This document shows, piece after piece, positions 1-7,875 of a DNA stretch of 64,000 nucleotides; positions within the stretch are counted from its first letter, which is position 1, and each line of letters starts with the position of its first letter. The notes beneath the pieces were generated by a model. The model was given only the letters and a program-made list of their open reading frames with translations. It was not told the origin of the DNA and made no database searches. Origin of the DNA: Salegentibacter tibetensis (GTDB lineage: Bacteria; Bacteroidota; Bacteroidia; Flavobacteriales; Flavobacteriaceae). Location of the stretch: the NCBI RefSeq assembly GCF_020164485.1, contig NZ_JAIQZA010000019.1:1-64000 (forward strand), read 5' to 3'. Made by a program: the position numbers and the translations under genes.

Positions 1-45
1 TCCGCATCCCACGGAAATAACCTGCTCGTAGTCAATTGCTTTCAT
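1..45 (-). CDS. N-terminal fragment of a gene cut by the window edge, possibly an IS110/IS1111-type transposase
   Basis: An ATG at 45-43 on the minus strand opens 15 codons reading MKAIDYEQVISVGCG before the window ends. From memory, IS110/IS1111-family transposases often begin with a short lead followed by a GCG-(I/L)-DVH motif, and this fragment would fit such a start if the next residues were IDVH; they lie outside the window. A 12-bp palindrome, CTTAAATTTAAG, sits at 66-77 in the untranslated stretch before it. The call is a guess from very little sequence; any protein with this N-terminus is possible. Confidence 0.35.
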   Translation of the reverse strand, partial: MKAIDYEQVISVGCG

Positions 46-155
46 CCCAATAAGTTTTTACATCACTTAAATTTAAGCAAAAAACTCATCGGTGTTTGCG
101 TGGGCTAAATCATGGGTATTTCATAATAATATTAGTGAATTCGTGGCAAAAACAT

Positions 156-1469
156 CTACAAGTCTGAAGTAAACTGCTTCAGTTTCCCGCTTTTACTTCT
201 TTTAAGCTTGTCTTTTCTTTCAAAAACAACTCTCAGGTTTTTACCCACGTAGATTTCAATTGCCTGCAATATTTTCTGTTTTTGATTTTCAGAAAAATCG
301 GTTTGACTTACATATTCAATTTTAAAAGAATCCGGTGTATTTTGATTGATCACAAATTCCTTAATACTACCGTTATCTTCAATAATACTTTTGGTTACAT
401 AATAAAAAGTAAGTCCCGGGACCACTTTTCCATCGGGAAGTTTGGCGATATCGTTGGTGCGTCCAATCAACTTCTCCAGAATTGGTTTTTTAACAGTGCT
501 TTTTTCTGAAAATATCCCGCTATCTCCAATGTCATAACGAATTATTGGATGGGCTTTGTTAAAAAGCGAAGTAATCACGATACGACCTTCTGTTCCGTTG
601 GGCACGGAATTATTGTTTTCATCAAGGATTTCCACAAAAAGATCTTCTGTATTAACTACCCATTGATTTTCTTCATTTTCAAATGCGATGAGCCCTACTT
701 CACTGGCGCCATATTCATTCACCACAGGAACACCAAAAACCTTTTCCATAAGACCTTTATCTTCTTCAAATAGTCTTTCAGAAGTGACAATACAAAGTTT
801 CAGGCTGGGGCAAACATCTTTTAAAATTAAATTTTTATGGTCCAGGAATTTAGCGAAAAGAAGTACCGCACTTGTGTAACCATTTATATAACTGAAGTTT
901 GAATTTTGAAAACGCTTCAGGAACTTTTCCATTTTCTGCTCACTTAAGTCAAAAATGGGGAATCTTCGGCGTAAGCTAATGCGGTCTTTAATTCGCTCAT
1001 GGATATTTCCGTAGAAATCCAGCGGGATACCATAAAATCTTGCTTGCAAAGACTTGTTGAGGTCAATATCGTGCCACTGATACCGGTTCTCAAATCCCGC
1101 CCAGCTTAGTGCGTGGGCAAATTTATCTTTGGCGAAAATAAAAGGTGTTCCGCTACTGCCTGAGGTTTTACCAACATAAGCTGTAGATTTTGAAAAACCT
1201 TTGCTCAGTCTTTTTTGGAGTCTTTGCTGTAAATCGGTTTTAGCCATCACAGGCACTTCGTTCCAGCTGGAAAACTCCTTTTTTCCAAAGAAATTTTTAT
1301 AAAAAGAATTGTTTTTTAAGTGGTATTCAACAATTTCCTTCCGCTTTTCGGAGATAAAATCGCTATAATTTTCTTCGGGAATTTCCTGTATTTCCAGTAA
1401 TATTTTTTGCGCCCGGTTTATGGGAAATTTGTTTAGCTGCAACGAGAGTTTAAACCAGTCCAAGGGCAA
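156..1469 (-). CDS. Phenylacetate-CoA ligase/CapK-like adenylate-forming enzyme
   Basis: A member of the ANL superfamily (AMP-binding adenylating enzymes), 437 residues. Visible motifs in order are the phosphate-binding loop GKTSGSSGTPF at 100-110, the A5-type NEYGASEVG at 251-259, RYDIGD at 311-316, GRTND at 336-340, and a C-terminal KSGKLKQ that carries the usual adenylation lysine. Length and motifs match the PaaK/CapK group. True PaaK makes phenylacetyl-CoA; the CapK branch is found in capsule and surface polysaccharide clusters and its substrate is generally unknown. No phenylacetate genes are nearby, and the possible transposase fragment beside it would suit the edge of a variable polysaccharide locus, so the CapK role is favoured. 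The gene is transcribed away from purD. Confidence 0.7.
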   Translation of the reverse strand: MPLDWFKLSLQLNKFPINRAQKILLEIQEIPEENYSDFISEKRKEIVEYHLKNNSFYKNFFGKKEFSSWNEVPVMAKTDLQQRLQKRLSKGFSKSTAYVGKTSGSSGTPFIFAKDKFAHALSWAGFENRYQWHDIDLNKSLQARFYGIPLDFYGNIHERIKDRISLRRRFPIFDLSEQKMEKFLKRFQNSNFSYINGYTSAVLLFAKFLDHKNLILKDVCPSLKLCIVTSERLFEEDKGLMEKVFGVPVVNEYGASEVGLIAFENEENQWVVNTEDLFVEILDENNNSVPNGTEGRIVITSLFNKAHPIIRYDIGDSGIFSEKSTVKKPILEKLIGRTNDIAKLPDGKVVPGLTFYYVTKSIIEDNGSIKEFVINQNTPDSFKIEYVSQTDFSENQKQKILQAIEIYVGKNLRVVFERKDKLKRSKSGKLKQFTSDL

Positions 1470-1492
1470 AAAAGCTTTTTTATCAGAAATAA

Positions 1493-1524
1493 TTGGTGCT
1501 TCAATTTACAAACAATTATTTTTG
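1493..1524 (+). promoter_or_regulatory. Bacteroidetes-type promoter for purD
   Basis: TTG at 1493-1495 and TATTTTTG at 1517-1524 are 21 bp apart, matching the Bacteroidetes consensus (TTTG near -33, TAnnTTTG near -7). The purD ATG follows at 1549. Confidence 0.5.
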
Positions 1525-1548
1525 GTGCATAACTAAAATGACTTCAGG

Positions 1549-2823
1549 ATGAAAATTTTAATTCTCGGTGCCGGCGGACGCGAACATACATTTGCATATA
1601 AACTGGCTCAAAGCCCAAAATGTTCTCAGCTTTTTGTAGCACCCGGTAACGCGGGAACCGCCGAAATTGCTAAGAATATCGAGCTAAAAGTAACCGATTT
1701 TAAAGCGATTAAAGATTTTGTGCTGAAAGAAGAAATTGAGATGCTGGTAGTAGGCCCTGAAGATCCTTTGGTGGATGGAATCACTGATTTTTTTAGCCAG
1801 GATGAAGCGTTAAAGAATTTAAAGGTAATTGGCCCGTCAAAACGGGGGGCGCTTTTGGAAGGAAGTAAAGAGCGCGCCAAAGAGTTTATGGCAATACACA
1901 ATATCCCTACCGCCGCTTACGAGAGCTTTACCGAGAAGAGTCTTGCCGCAGGGAAAGAATTCCTGGAAACACTAAAGCCACCTTATGTTTTAAAAGCTGA
2001 TGGACTCGCTGCCGGAAAGGGAGTTTTAATTATAAACGATCTTGAAGAAGCCAAACAGGAACTTCAAAATATGCTGGCTGAAAAGAAATTTGGTGCCGCC
2101 AGTGCCAAGGTGGTGATCGAGGAATTTTTAGACGGAATTGAGCTAAGTGTTTTTGTATTAACTGATGGTAAAAATTATAAGATCCTACCAACCGCCAAAG
2201 ATTATAAAAGAATTGGTGAAGGGGATACCGGTTTAAATACCGGCGGGATGGGCGCTATCTCCCCAGTTCCTTTTGCAGATGATGAATTGTTGCAAAAGAT
2301 TGAGGAACGAATCGTCAAACCTACGGTTAAGGGCTTACAGGAAGAGAATATCGATTATAAAGGCTTTATTTTTATCGGCCTGATTATGGTGAAAAATGAA
2401 CCTTACGTAATAGAGTATAATGTGCGCATGGGTGATCCGGAAACGGAAGTTGTGCTTCCACGTATAAAATCAGATCTGGTAGATATCTTTGAAAAAGTTT
2501 CTGAAGGAAAATTAAATGAAGCTAAAATTGAAATTGATGAACGGGCGGCAACAACCGTGATGCTGGTATCTGGCGGTTATCCCGAAGCTTACGAAAAATC
2601 TAAAGAAATTACAGGGTTTGATGAAATTGAAGATTCTATAGTATTCCACGCAGGAACCAGAATTGAAGGGAATAAAATTGTGACCAGCGGTGGCCGTGTG
2701 ATTGCGGTGACTTCTTTTGGGAAAGATTACAAAGAAGCACTAAAAAAATCTTATCAAAATGCAGCAAAACTACATTTTGATAAGATGTATTATAGAAAAG
2801 ATCTCGGTTTTGATTTATCCTAA
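1549..2823 (+). CDS. purD: Phosphoribosylamine-glycine ligase
   Basis: Catalyses the second step of purine synthesis, joining glycine to 5-phosphoribosylamine with ATP to give GAR. The 424 residues match the family length. The N-terminal [13 protein letters not shown] nucleotide-fold motif, [12 protein letters not shown] near 229-240 and [12 protein letters not shown] near 289-300 are characteristic of this ATP-grasp enzyme. A good promoter lies just upstream. The 3' end overlaps by 9 bp the convergent small membrane-protein gene that ends at 2815. Two other purine genes (a long purF and purN) lie far away at 40.8-44.8 kb, so the pathway is not in one operon here. Confidence 0.96.
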   Translation: MKILILGAGGREHTFAYKLAQSPKCSQLFVAPGNAGTAEIAKNIELKVTDFKAIKDFVLKEEIEMLVVGPEDPLVDGITDFFSQDEALKNLKVIGPSKRGALLEGSKERAKEFMAIHNIPTAAYESFTEKSLAAGKEFLETLKPPYVLKADGLAAGKGVLIINDLEEAKQELQNMLAEKKFGAASAKVVIEEFLDGIELSVFVLTDGKNYKILPTAKDYKRIGEGDTGLNTGGMGAISPVPFADDELLQKIEERIVKPTVKGLQEENIDYKGFIFIGLIMVKNEPYVIEYNVRMGDPETEVVLPRIKSDLVDIFEKVSEGKLNEAKIEIDERAATTVMLVSGGYPEAYEKSKEITGFDEIEDSIVFHAGTRIEGNKIVTSGGRVIAVTSFGKDYKEALKKSYQNAAKLHFDKMYYRKDLGFDLS

Positions 2824-3048
2824 AAACGAGTGTGCTGTAGGATCGCGATCTTCGTCATCAAGTTCGTTGTAGTGCTTAAGCTGTTTCATCCAGAAAGCAA
2901 AAGCTGCTAAACCAACAAGGATAAATATAAAATTTAAGGCGTTTGCAGCCCACCAGGAATCTAATTCTAAATCCCTTAGTAAATCAAATGGATAGAATAA
3001 TATCTCTTCAAACAAGTAGGCGATACCTTCAAATATATCTGTTAACAT
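2815..3048 (-). CDS. Small membrane protein, DUF6341-like
   Basis: A 77-residue protein with one clear membrane segment (about 33-54, starting at [11 protein letters not shown]) and a short acidic C-terminus. It resembles a small flavobacterial family that I recall as DUF6341, usually found beside purD and a DUF6427 membrane protein, as here; some databases mislabel it uracil phosphoribosyltransferase, and nothing in it supports that. It is convergent with purD (9-bp overlap) and divergent from the next gene. Function unknown; probably an inner-membrane accessory protein. Confidence 0.6.
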   Translation of the reverse strand: MLTDIFEGIAYLFEEILFYPFDLLRDLELDSWWAANALNFIFILVGLAAFAFWMKQLKHYNELDDEDRDPTAHSFLG

Positions 3049-3158
3049 TTTTTAATGAATTTAAGTTCAATTTATTTAAAGCGATATTAAAATACCTTTC
3101 GGGGCGTTCAATACCTAACTTTGTCTCATTCAAGATTACAAAAATATAAAAAACCACA

Positions 3159-4082
3159 ATGCTAACAAGCTTTTTTGGCAAATCAAAACCGGTAAATGGG
3201 GTAGCGATCACCGTTTTTTTGATCGTATTTTTTATTATCGCCAATTTTAAGGAGTGGTTTACAGATTTTAACCTGCTGTATTTCCTGGAAAAATTAGCTG
3301 TTTTATTAAGTCTTATCGTAAGCGTCTTTACACTTAATTTTATCGCCAAGAAAAATGAACTTACCAGGAGAAGCGCTTATAAAATACTGTTTTTCGTCAT
3401 TTTTTCAGCCTCTTTTTTTACTCTTTTAAGAAACCACCAGGTAATCTTAGCCAATCTCTGTGTGTTATTTGCTTTTAGAAGGATTATTAGTTTAAAGTCT
3501 AAAAAAGTGATGCAGAAAAAAGTTTTTGATGCCACTTTCTGGATTTGTATCGCTTCACTATTTTATTTCTGGTCTATTTTGTTTTTGGTCGTGGTTTATG
3601 CAGGTATCTTATATTATTTGCCAAAACCTAAAAACTGGTTAATACCGCCAATCGGGGCATTAGCTGTAATGTCTTTAACCCTTAGTTTTCATATTATAGC
3701 TTACAATCATTTCTATACGTTTTCACAGTGGTTTGAGAAGAGTAATTTTGATTATTCCAACTATCAAAACCTGGAAATCCTGATTCCCGTGAGTATTATT
3801 TTGGCGATTGCCCTTTGGACCCTAGTTAGGTATTTTGGGGTAGTCAATAAAGCTAGCGTTTCTATGAAACCATCGCTGAACCTTGTATTGCTCAGTTTGA
3901 TTACTGCAGTTGTAGTAGCGATTTTTGCGCCTACTAAAGATGGCAGCGAGCTTATTTTCTTTTTTGTGCCGCTAAGTATTGTAGCCTCCATTTATTTTGA
4001 TCAAAAACAGGATAAAGTGTTTCGGGAAGTTTTGCTGGTATTGCTTATCTTAATGCCTTTGTGTATCCCATTACTCTCTTGA
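3159..4082 (+). CDS. Polytopic inner-membrane protein, DUF6427-like
   Basis: 307 residues, strongly hydrophobic throughout, with about eight predicted membrane spans separated by short basic loops (for example LKSKKVMQKK near 109-118). No catalytic motif is visible. Its place next to purD and the DUF6341-like gene is the arrangement I recall for the flavobacterial DUF6427 family, where upp often follows; upp is not present here. Start chosen at the ATG at 3159, which opens MLTSFFGKSKPVNG. Function unknown; the neighbour association is the only clue. Confidence 0.65.
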   Translation: MLTSFFGKSKPVNGVAITVFLIVFFIIANFKEWFTDFNLLYFLEKLAVLLSLIVSVFTLNFIAKKNELTRRSAYKILFFVIFSASFFTLLRNHQVILANLCVLFAFRRIISLKSKKVMQKKVFDATFWICIASLFYFWSILFLVVVYAGILYYLPKPKNWLIPPIGALAVMSLTLSFHIIAYNHFYTFSQWFEKSNFDYSNYQNLEILIPVSIILAIALWTLVRYFGVVNKASVSMKPSLNLVLLSLITAVVVAIFAPTKDGSELIFFFVPLSIVASIYFDQKQDKVFREVLLVLLILMPLCIPLLS

Positions 4083-4228
4083 TCCGAACAAAAATAATCG
4101 GGTTTTAAAGCCGAAATTTCCCGACTAAAACAGGTCATTGAAAAATATGTTGCTACTTTTGACACTTTACAATTAATAGAATTCCAATTTTAGCAAAGGC
4201 AATTTGCTGATATGGTTTGGTCGTTAAA

Positions 4229-5227
4229 ATGAATTATATAGGTTCCAAACATAAGCTGGGCGAATTTATAAAAGCTACGGTAAAAGATGTGGTGGGCGAA
4301 GATCTTTCGCAGATGGTTTTTTGCGACCTTTTTGCCGGCACCGGCAGCGTGGCCAGGAATTTTAAAACTTCGGTAAAGTCGGTTATCGCTAACGATGTGG
4401 AATATTATAGCTATGTTTTACTCAAAAATTATATTGAAAACCATCAAAATTTAGATGCCGGAGATTTCCTTGCGGAATTAATTGAACTTAAAGGAAAACC
4501 GGGTTTTATTTTCGAAGAATATAGCGAAAATGGCAAAGCCGACCGGCTCTACTTTTCTGAAGCAAATGGTAAAAAAATTGATGCCGTTCGGCAACAGATA
4601 GAAAATTGGAATTTGAATAAAAATATAGGGGAAAACCAGTATTTCTTCCTTCTGTCTTCATTATTGGAAAGCGCCGATAAAGTAGCCAATACTGCATCAG
4701 TTTATAGTGCATTCTTAAAAGAAATAAAACTTTCGGCACAGAAAGAATTACAATTGAAACCGGCAAAATTTGAGTTAACAGAGCATTCGCACCAGGTTTT
4801 TCAAAGGGATGCAAATCAATTAATTAAAGAAATTGAAGGTGATATTTTATATTTAGACCCGCCCTACAACGCACGCCAGTATGGCGCAAACTACCATATT
4901 TTAAATACCATCGCAAAATATGATACCTTTGTACCAAAGGGTAAAACCGGCCTTCGCGATTACTATCGCTCAAATTATTGTAGTCGGAGAGAGGTGGAAA
5001 AATCTTTTCAGGTTTTGCTTGAAAATGCAAATTTCAAGTATATATTTTTCAGCTATAACAACGAGGGCTTTATGCCTTCCGAAGAAATAAAAAAAATAAT
5101 GAGCCGTTTTGGAAATTATGACCTGGTAACCAGAAATTATCAGCGCTTTAAAGCAGATAAAACCGAAAACCGAAACCATACGGCCAATAATACTATAGAA
5201 TTTTTACACATTTTAGAAAAAAAATAG
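4229..5227 (+). CDS. D12-class N6-adenine DNA methyltransferase (orphan)
   Basis: Transfers a methyl group from S-adenosylmethionine to adenine N6 in a specific DNA site. With the ATG at 4229 the protein is 332 residues and opens MNYIGSKHKL, the usual start of this class; an upstream TTG at 4217 adds only four residues and is rejected. The SAM-binding motif FAGTGS is at 35-40 and the catalytic DPPY at 210-213, in the order expected for the alpha (D12) class. No restriction endonuclease gene is adjacent, so it is an orphan methylase rather than a visible restriction-modification pair. The next gene follows within 4 bp. Confidence 0.85.
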   Translation: MNYIGSKHKLGEFIKATVKDVVGEDLSQMVFCDLFAGTGSVARNFKTSVKSVIANDVEYYSYVLLKNYIENHQNLDAGDFLAELIELKGKPGFIFEEYSENGKADRLYFSEANGKKIDAVRQQIENWNLNKNIGENQYFFLLSSLLESADKVANTASVYSAFLKEIKLSAQKELQLKPAKFELTEHSHQVFQRDANQLIKEIEGDILYLDPPYNARQYGANYHILNTIAKYDTFVPKGKTGLRDYYRSNYCSRREVEKSFQVLLENANFKYIFFSYNNEGFMPSEEIKKIMSRFGNYDLVTRNYQRFKADKTENRNHTANNTIEFLHILEKK

Positions 5228-5230
5228 TTT

Positions 5231-5836
5231 ATGTTTTCAGATAAGGCGAATAAGATATTTCAGGAAGTAATCGAAAAGTACCACGAAAAAAATACTGTAG
5301 AGCAAGCTTTTAAAAATTCTTACGACAGCGAAAATGAACTGATTGAGCATTTGTTATACAGGAAATGTTGGATAGATACGGTGCAGTGGCATTATGAGGA
5401 CATTATACGCGATAAACACATTGATCCCGTAGATGCGCTGGCGCTAAAACGCCAGATAGATGCCTCTAACCAAGACCGAACAGACACAGTGGAATATATT
5501 GACAGTTACTTTTTGGAGAAATTTAAAGATGTTGAGCCAAAAGCTAATGCGACTATTAATTCTGAAAGTCCGGCCTGGGCCGTAGATAGACTTTCCATTT
5601 TGGCTTTAAAAATCTACCATATGCACGAAGAAGCAAACCGTGAAGATGCTTCACAGGAACACCAGATGAAGTGTACGGCTAAACTGGATGTTTTACTCGA
5701 GCAGCGTGTAGACCTTTCTACTGCTATAAATCAATTGCTGGAAGACATTGCCGCCGGGAATAAATATATGAAGGTATACAGGCAAATGAAAATGTATAAT
5801 GATGATGAACTGAATCCTGTTTTAAGAAAGAAATAG
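5231..5836 (+). CDS. DUF4254 family protein
   Basis: A 201-residue soluble, largely helical protein with an acidic N-terminal half (DSENELIEHLLYRKCW near 27-42) and a helix rich in Gln/Glu at the C-terminus. It matches my recollection of DUF4254, a Bacteroidetes family usually encoded directly before a family-9 glycosyltransferase, as it is here (20 bp gap to that gene's ATG). It follows the methyltransferase by 4 bp, so the three genes may be cotranscribed. No catalytic motif is evident; a supporting role in envelope glycan synthesis is only an inference from position. Confidence 0.7.
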   Translation: MFSDKANKIFQEVIEKYHEKNTVEQAFKNSYDSENELIEHLLYRKCWIDTVQWHYEDIIRDKHIDPVDALALKRQIDASNQDRTDTVEYIDSYFLEKFKDVEPKANATINSESPAWAVDRLSILALKIYHMHEEANREDASQEHQMKCTAKLDVLLEQRVDLSTAINQLLEDIAAGNKYMKVYRQMKMYNDDELNPVLRKK

Positions 5837-5855
5837 CTTATTAAAATTGTTTAAA

Positions 5856-6953
5856 ATGAAGAAGCAGGCTTCTGTTAAGAAAAGAGATTCTCCCCTTTCG
5901 GGGGAGATGATGCAGGCAGAGGGGACTTCTCATATTTTGGTTATTCGGTTATCGGCTATGGGCGATGTAGCAATGACGGTTCCGGTGTTACGCGTTTTAA
6001 CCGCCACTTATCCTCATTTAAAAGTCACCGTTTTAACCCGTGGTTTTTTTGAGCCGATGTTTAAAGGAATTCCGCGGGTTTCGGTTTATGAAGCCGATGT
6101 AAACGGAGTGCATAGTGGCGTAATTGGACTTTGCCGACTTGCAAAAGATTTACGGGATATAGGCATTGATAAAGTTGCCGATCTCCATGATGTTTTGCGC
6201 AGTAATGTGTTGAATTCTGTTTTTTATATGTTTGGAATTCAGGTAAAGCAAATTGATAAAGGCCGAAGCGAAAAGAAAGCCTTAACCCGGGAAAACAATA
6301 AAGTTCTTAAACAATTAAAGCCCACCGTACAACGCTATGCTGATGTTTTTGAAGCACTGGATTATCCCTTAGATCTCAGTACACACCAATTTCCGCAGAA
6401 AGAAAAAATTTCAGAAAAAATAAGAACCCTGGTAGGTACTGAACCTAAAAAATGGCTGGGGATTGCACCTTTTGCGCAGCATAGTTCCAAGGCATACCCG
6501 GCAGATTTAATGGAGGAAGTTTTAGAAGAATTAAGTGAAAATTCAAAAATTAAGGTTTTACTTTTTGGCGGCGGAAAAAAGGAAAAACAACAAATGGAAA
6601 CCTGGGCCGCCAGCTTCAAAAACACAATTAGTATTGCCGGAAAACTCACCTTAGCCGAAGAACTCGCATTGATCTCAAACCTAGATGCAATGCTTTCTAT
6701 GGATAGCGGGAACGGCCATATGGCTGCCATGTATGGTATTCCGGTAATTAGTATTTGGGGCGTCACCCATCCCTATGCCGGGTTTAGACCTTTTCATCAG
6801 CCGGAAAAGAACAGCTTACTTCCAGACCTTAACCAATACCCAAAAATACCGACTTCCGTTTACGGAAATAAATTTCCTGAAGGCTATGAGAACTCCATTA
6901 GAAGTATTTTTCCGCGAACTGTTTTAAAGAAGATTGAAGAAATACTTTTTTAA
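5856..6953 (+). CDS. Glycosyltransferase family 9 (heptosyltransferase-like)
   Basis: A GT-B sugar transferase of the ADP-heptose:LPS heptosyltransferase family. The family core starts at HILVIRLSAMGDVAMTVPVL and ends with the donor-site motif SMDSGNGHMAAMYGIPVISIWG. The length from the ATG at 5856 is 365 residues; the TTG at 5847 is a worse start. About 20 residues before the core are extra and are encoded by a repeat-like DNA hairpin at 5889-5907 (see findings), so translation may instead begin at the ATG pair at 5907/5910. Acts at the cytoplasmic face on lipid A core or a related surface glycan. Acceptor and sugar cannot be read from sequence. Confidence 0.85.
   Translation: MKKQASVKKRDSPLSGEMMQAEGTSHILVIRLSAMGDVAMTVPVLRVLTATYPHLKVTVLTRGFFEPMFKGIPRVSVYEADVNGVHSGVIGLCRLAKDLRDIGIDKVADLHDVLRSNVLNSVFYMFGIQVKQIDKGRSEKKALTRENNKVLKQLKPTVQRYADVFEALDYPLDLSTHQFPQKEKISEKIRTLVGTEPKKWLGIAPFAQHSSKAYPADLMEEVLEELSENSKIKVLLFGGGKKEKQQMETWAASFKNTISIAGKLTLAEELALISNLDAMLSMDSGNGHMAAMYGIPVISIWGVTHPYAGFRPFHQPEKNSLLPDLNQYPKIPTSVYGNKFPEGYENSIRSIFPRTVLKKIEEILF
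5889..5907. repeat. Hairpin of an interspersed repeat inside the 5' end of the GT9 gene
   Basis: TCTCCCC at 5889-5895 and GGGGAGA at 5901-5907 form a perfect 7-bp stem around TTTCG. The surrounding GC-rich stretch (about 5885-5928) resembles the short interspersed repeats common in Bacteroidetes intergenic DNA. It reads through in frame and would encode SPLSGEMMQAEGT. Confidence 0.5.
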
Positions 6954-7070
6954 GGATTGACTTTTATAAAACGGGTTAATTTCTTGTTTAGAAAATGATA
7001 AAATTAATGTCGGGAAGATGAATCTTAGTATCTTTCTTTAGATAAGTCTAACCAGTTTTTTATTAGAAAG

Positions 7071-7673
7071 ATGCAGGAAATAATAGTTTACGACCTTAAC
7101 CAGACCTTGTATAAAAAATCTTCAAAGGATGAATTCTTTAAATTCATTTGCTATAAAAAAGGCTATAAACTGGTTCACCTGTTTCAAATTGGCTGGCTCA
7201 AGGCACTGGGTAAGCTGCGCATAATGAGTAAGACCTATTTCAAGGAAAATTTCTATGATTATTTGAATAAAATTCCACCGGAAAAAGTAGAAAAGTATGC
7301 AAAACAATTCTGGAACCTGGAATTTCCTGAGTATTTTAGAGAAGAAATGGTGGTCGATATCAGGGAAAAAGATAAGGCCGGAATAAAGGTTTATATCGTT
7401 ACCGGTGGTTTTGAAGTCTACACTAAATACTTGGAAAAACTTTTACCCTTAAAAGTGATTGGCACCCTTACAAAATATGAAAATGAAGATTATAAAATTA
7501 TTGGAAAGACCTGTAATGATGCAGAAAAGGTAAAACGCCTTGATGCAGAAATTAATGGGGAGTACAGGCTTCTGGAAGCTTATTCAGACGATGATGAGGA
7601 GATTCTATATAAAGCAGAAAAAGGATATTTGCTTGAGGAAGGGGAATTGAAATTAGTGCAAAAACAAGAATAA
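7071..7673 (+). CDS. HAD-like hydrolase with altered motif I
   Basis: A 200-residue protein of the haloacid dehalogenase superfamily, closest in layout to phosphoserine-phosphatase-like (HAD-IB) proteins. Motif I reads DLNQT at 8-12: the nucleophile Asp8 is present but the second acidic residue (the usual general acid/base, D+2) is Asn10. Motif II is VTGG with Thr111, motif III Lys146 in GKTCND, motif IV the acidic run SDDDEE at 172-177. A helical cap fills residues 15-95. The Asn change may slow or alter the phosphatase step, so substrate and activity are uncertain. It stands alone, downstream of the glycosyltransferase by 117 bp. Confidence 0.65.
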   Translation: MQEIIVYDLNQTLYKKSSKDEFFKFICYKKGYKLVHLFQIGWLKALGKLRIMSKTYFKENFYDYLNKIPPEKVEKYAKQFWNLEFPEYFREEMVVDIREKDKAGIKVYIVTGGFEVYTKYLEKLLPLKVIGTLTKYENEDYKIIGKTCNDAEKVKRLDAEINGEYRLLEAYSDDDEEILYKAEKGYLLEEGELKLVQKQE

Positions 7674-7726
7674 ATACTTCTACAGTGCAGCGTTTATGTT
7701 TGTATAAATGCCATTTTAAAATAAAA

Positions 7727-7854
7727 GAGGCTGTCTGAAAAGTTTTTTATACGTCATTCTGAATTCGTTTCAGAATCTAAGATGTTGATAATCAAAACAT
7801 GTTAAAAGCTGAAACAAGTTCAGCTTGACGAGATAAGACCTTTCAAACAGCCTC
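7727..7854. repeat. Interspersed long inverted repeat (REP-like)
   Basis: Nested arms: outer 7727-7742 pairs with 7839-7854 (14 of 16 positions), inner 7752-7773 pairs imperfectly with 7809-7830. The pieces GAGGCTGTCTGAAA and GTCATTCTGAA resemble a repeat I recall as common between genes in flavobacterial genomes. It sits between the convergent HAD and prolyl oligopeptidase genes, where it could act as a two-way transcription stop. Confidence 0.6.
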
Positions 7855-7875
7855 AATATTCTAATACTTGAAAAA

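Noticed and set aside
3029-3349. A 106-codon minus-strand frame overlapping two membrane-protein genes
   Set aside because: Overlaps the DUF6341-like gene start and the DUF6427-like gene, with no family features.
4229-5227. A restriction-modification system
   Set aside because: Only the methyltransferase is present; neighbouring genes are an unknown DUF and a glycosyltransferase.
6362-6766. A 134-codon minus-strand frame inside the glycosyltransferase gene
   Set aside because: Shadow of the GT9 gene; low-complexity hydrophobic and serine-rich translation.
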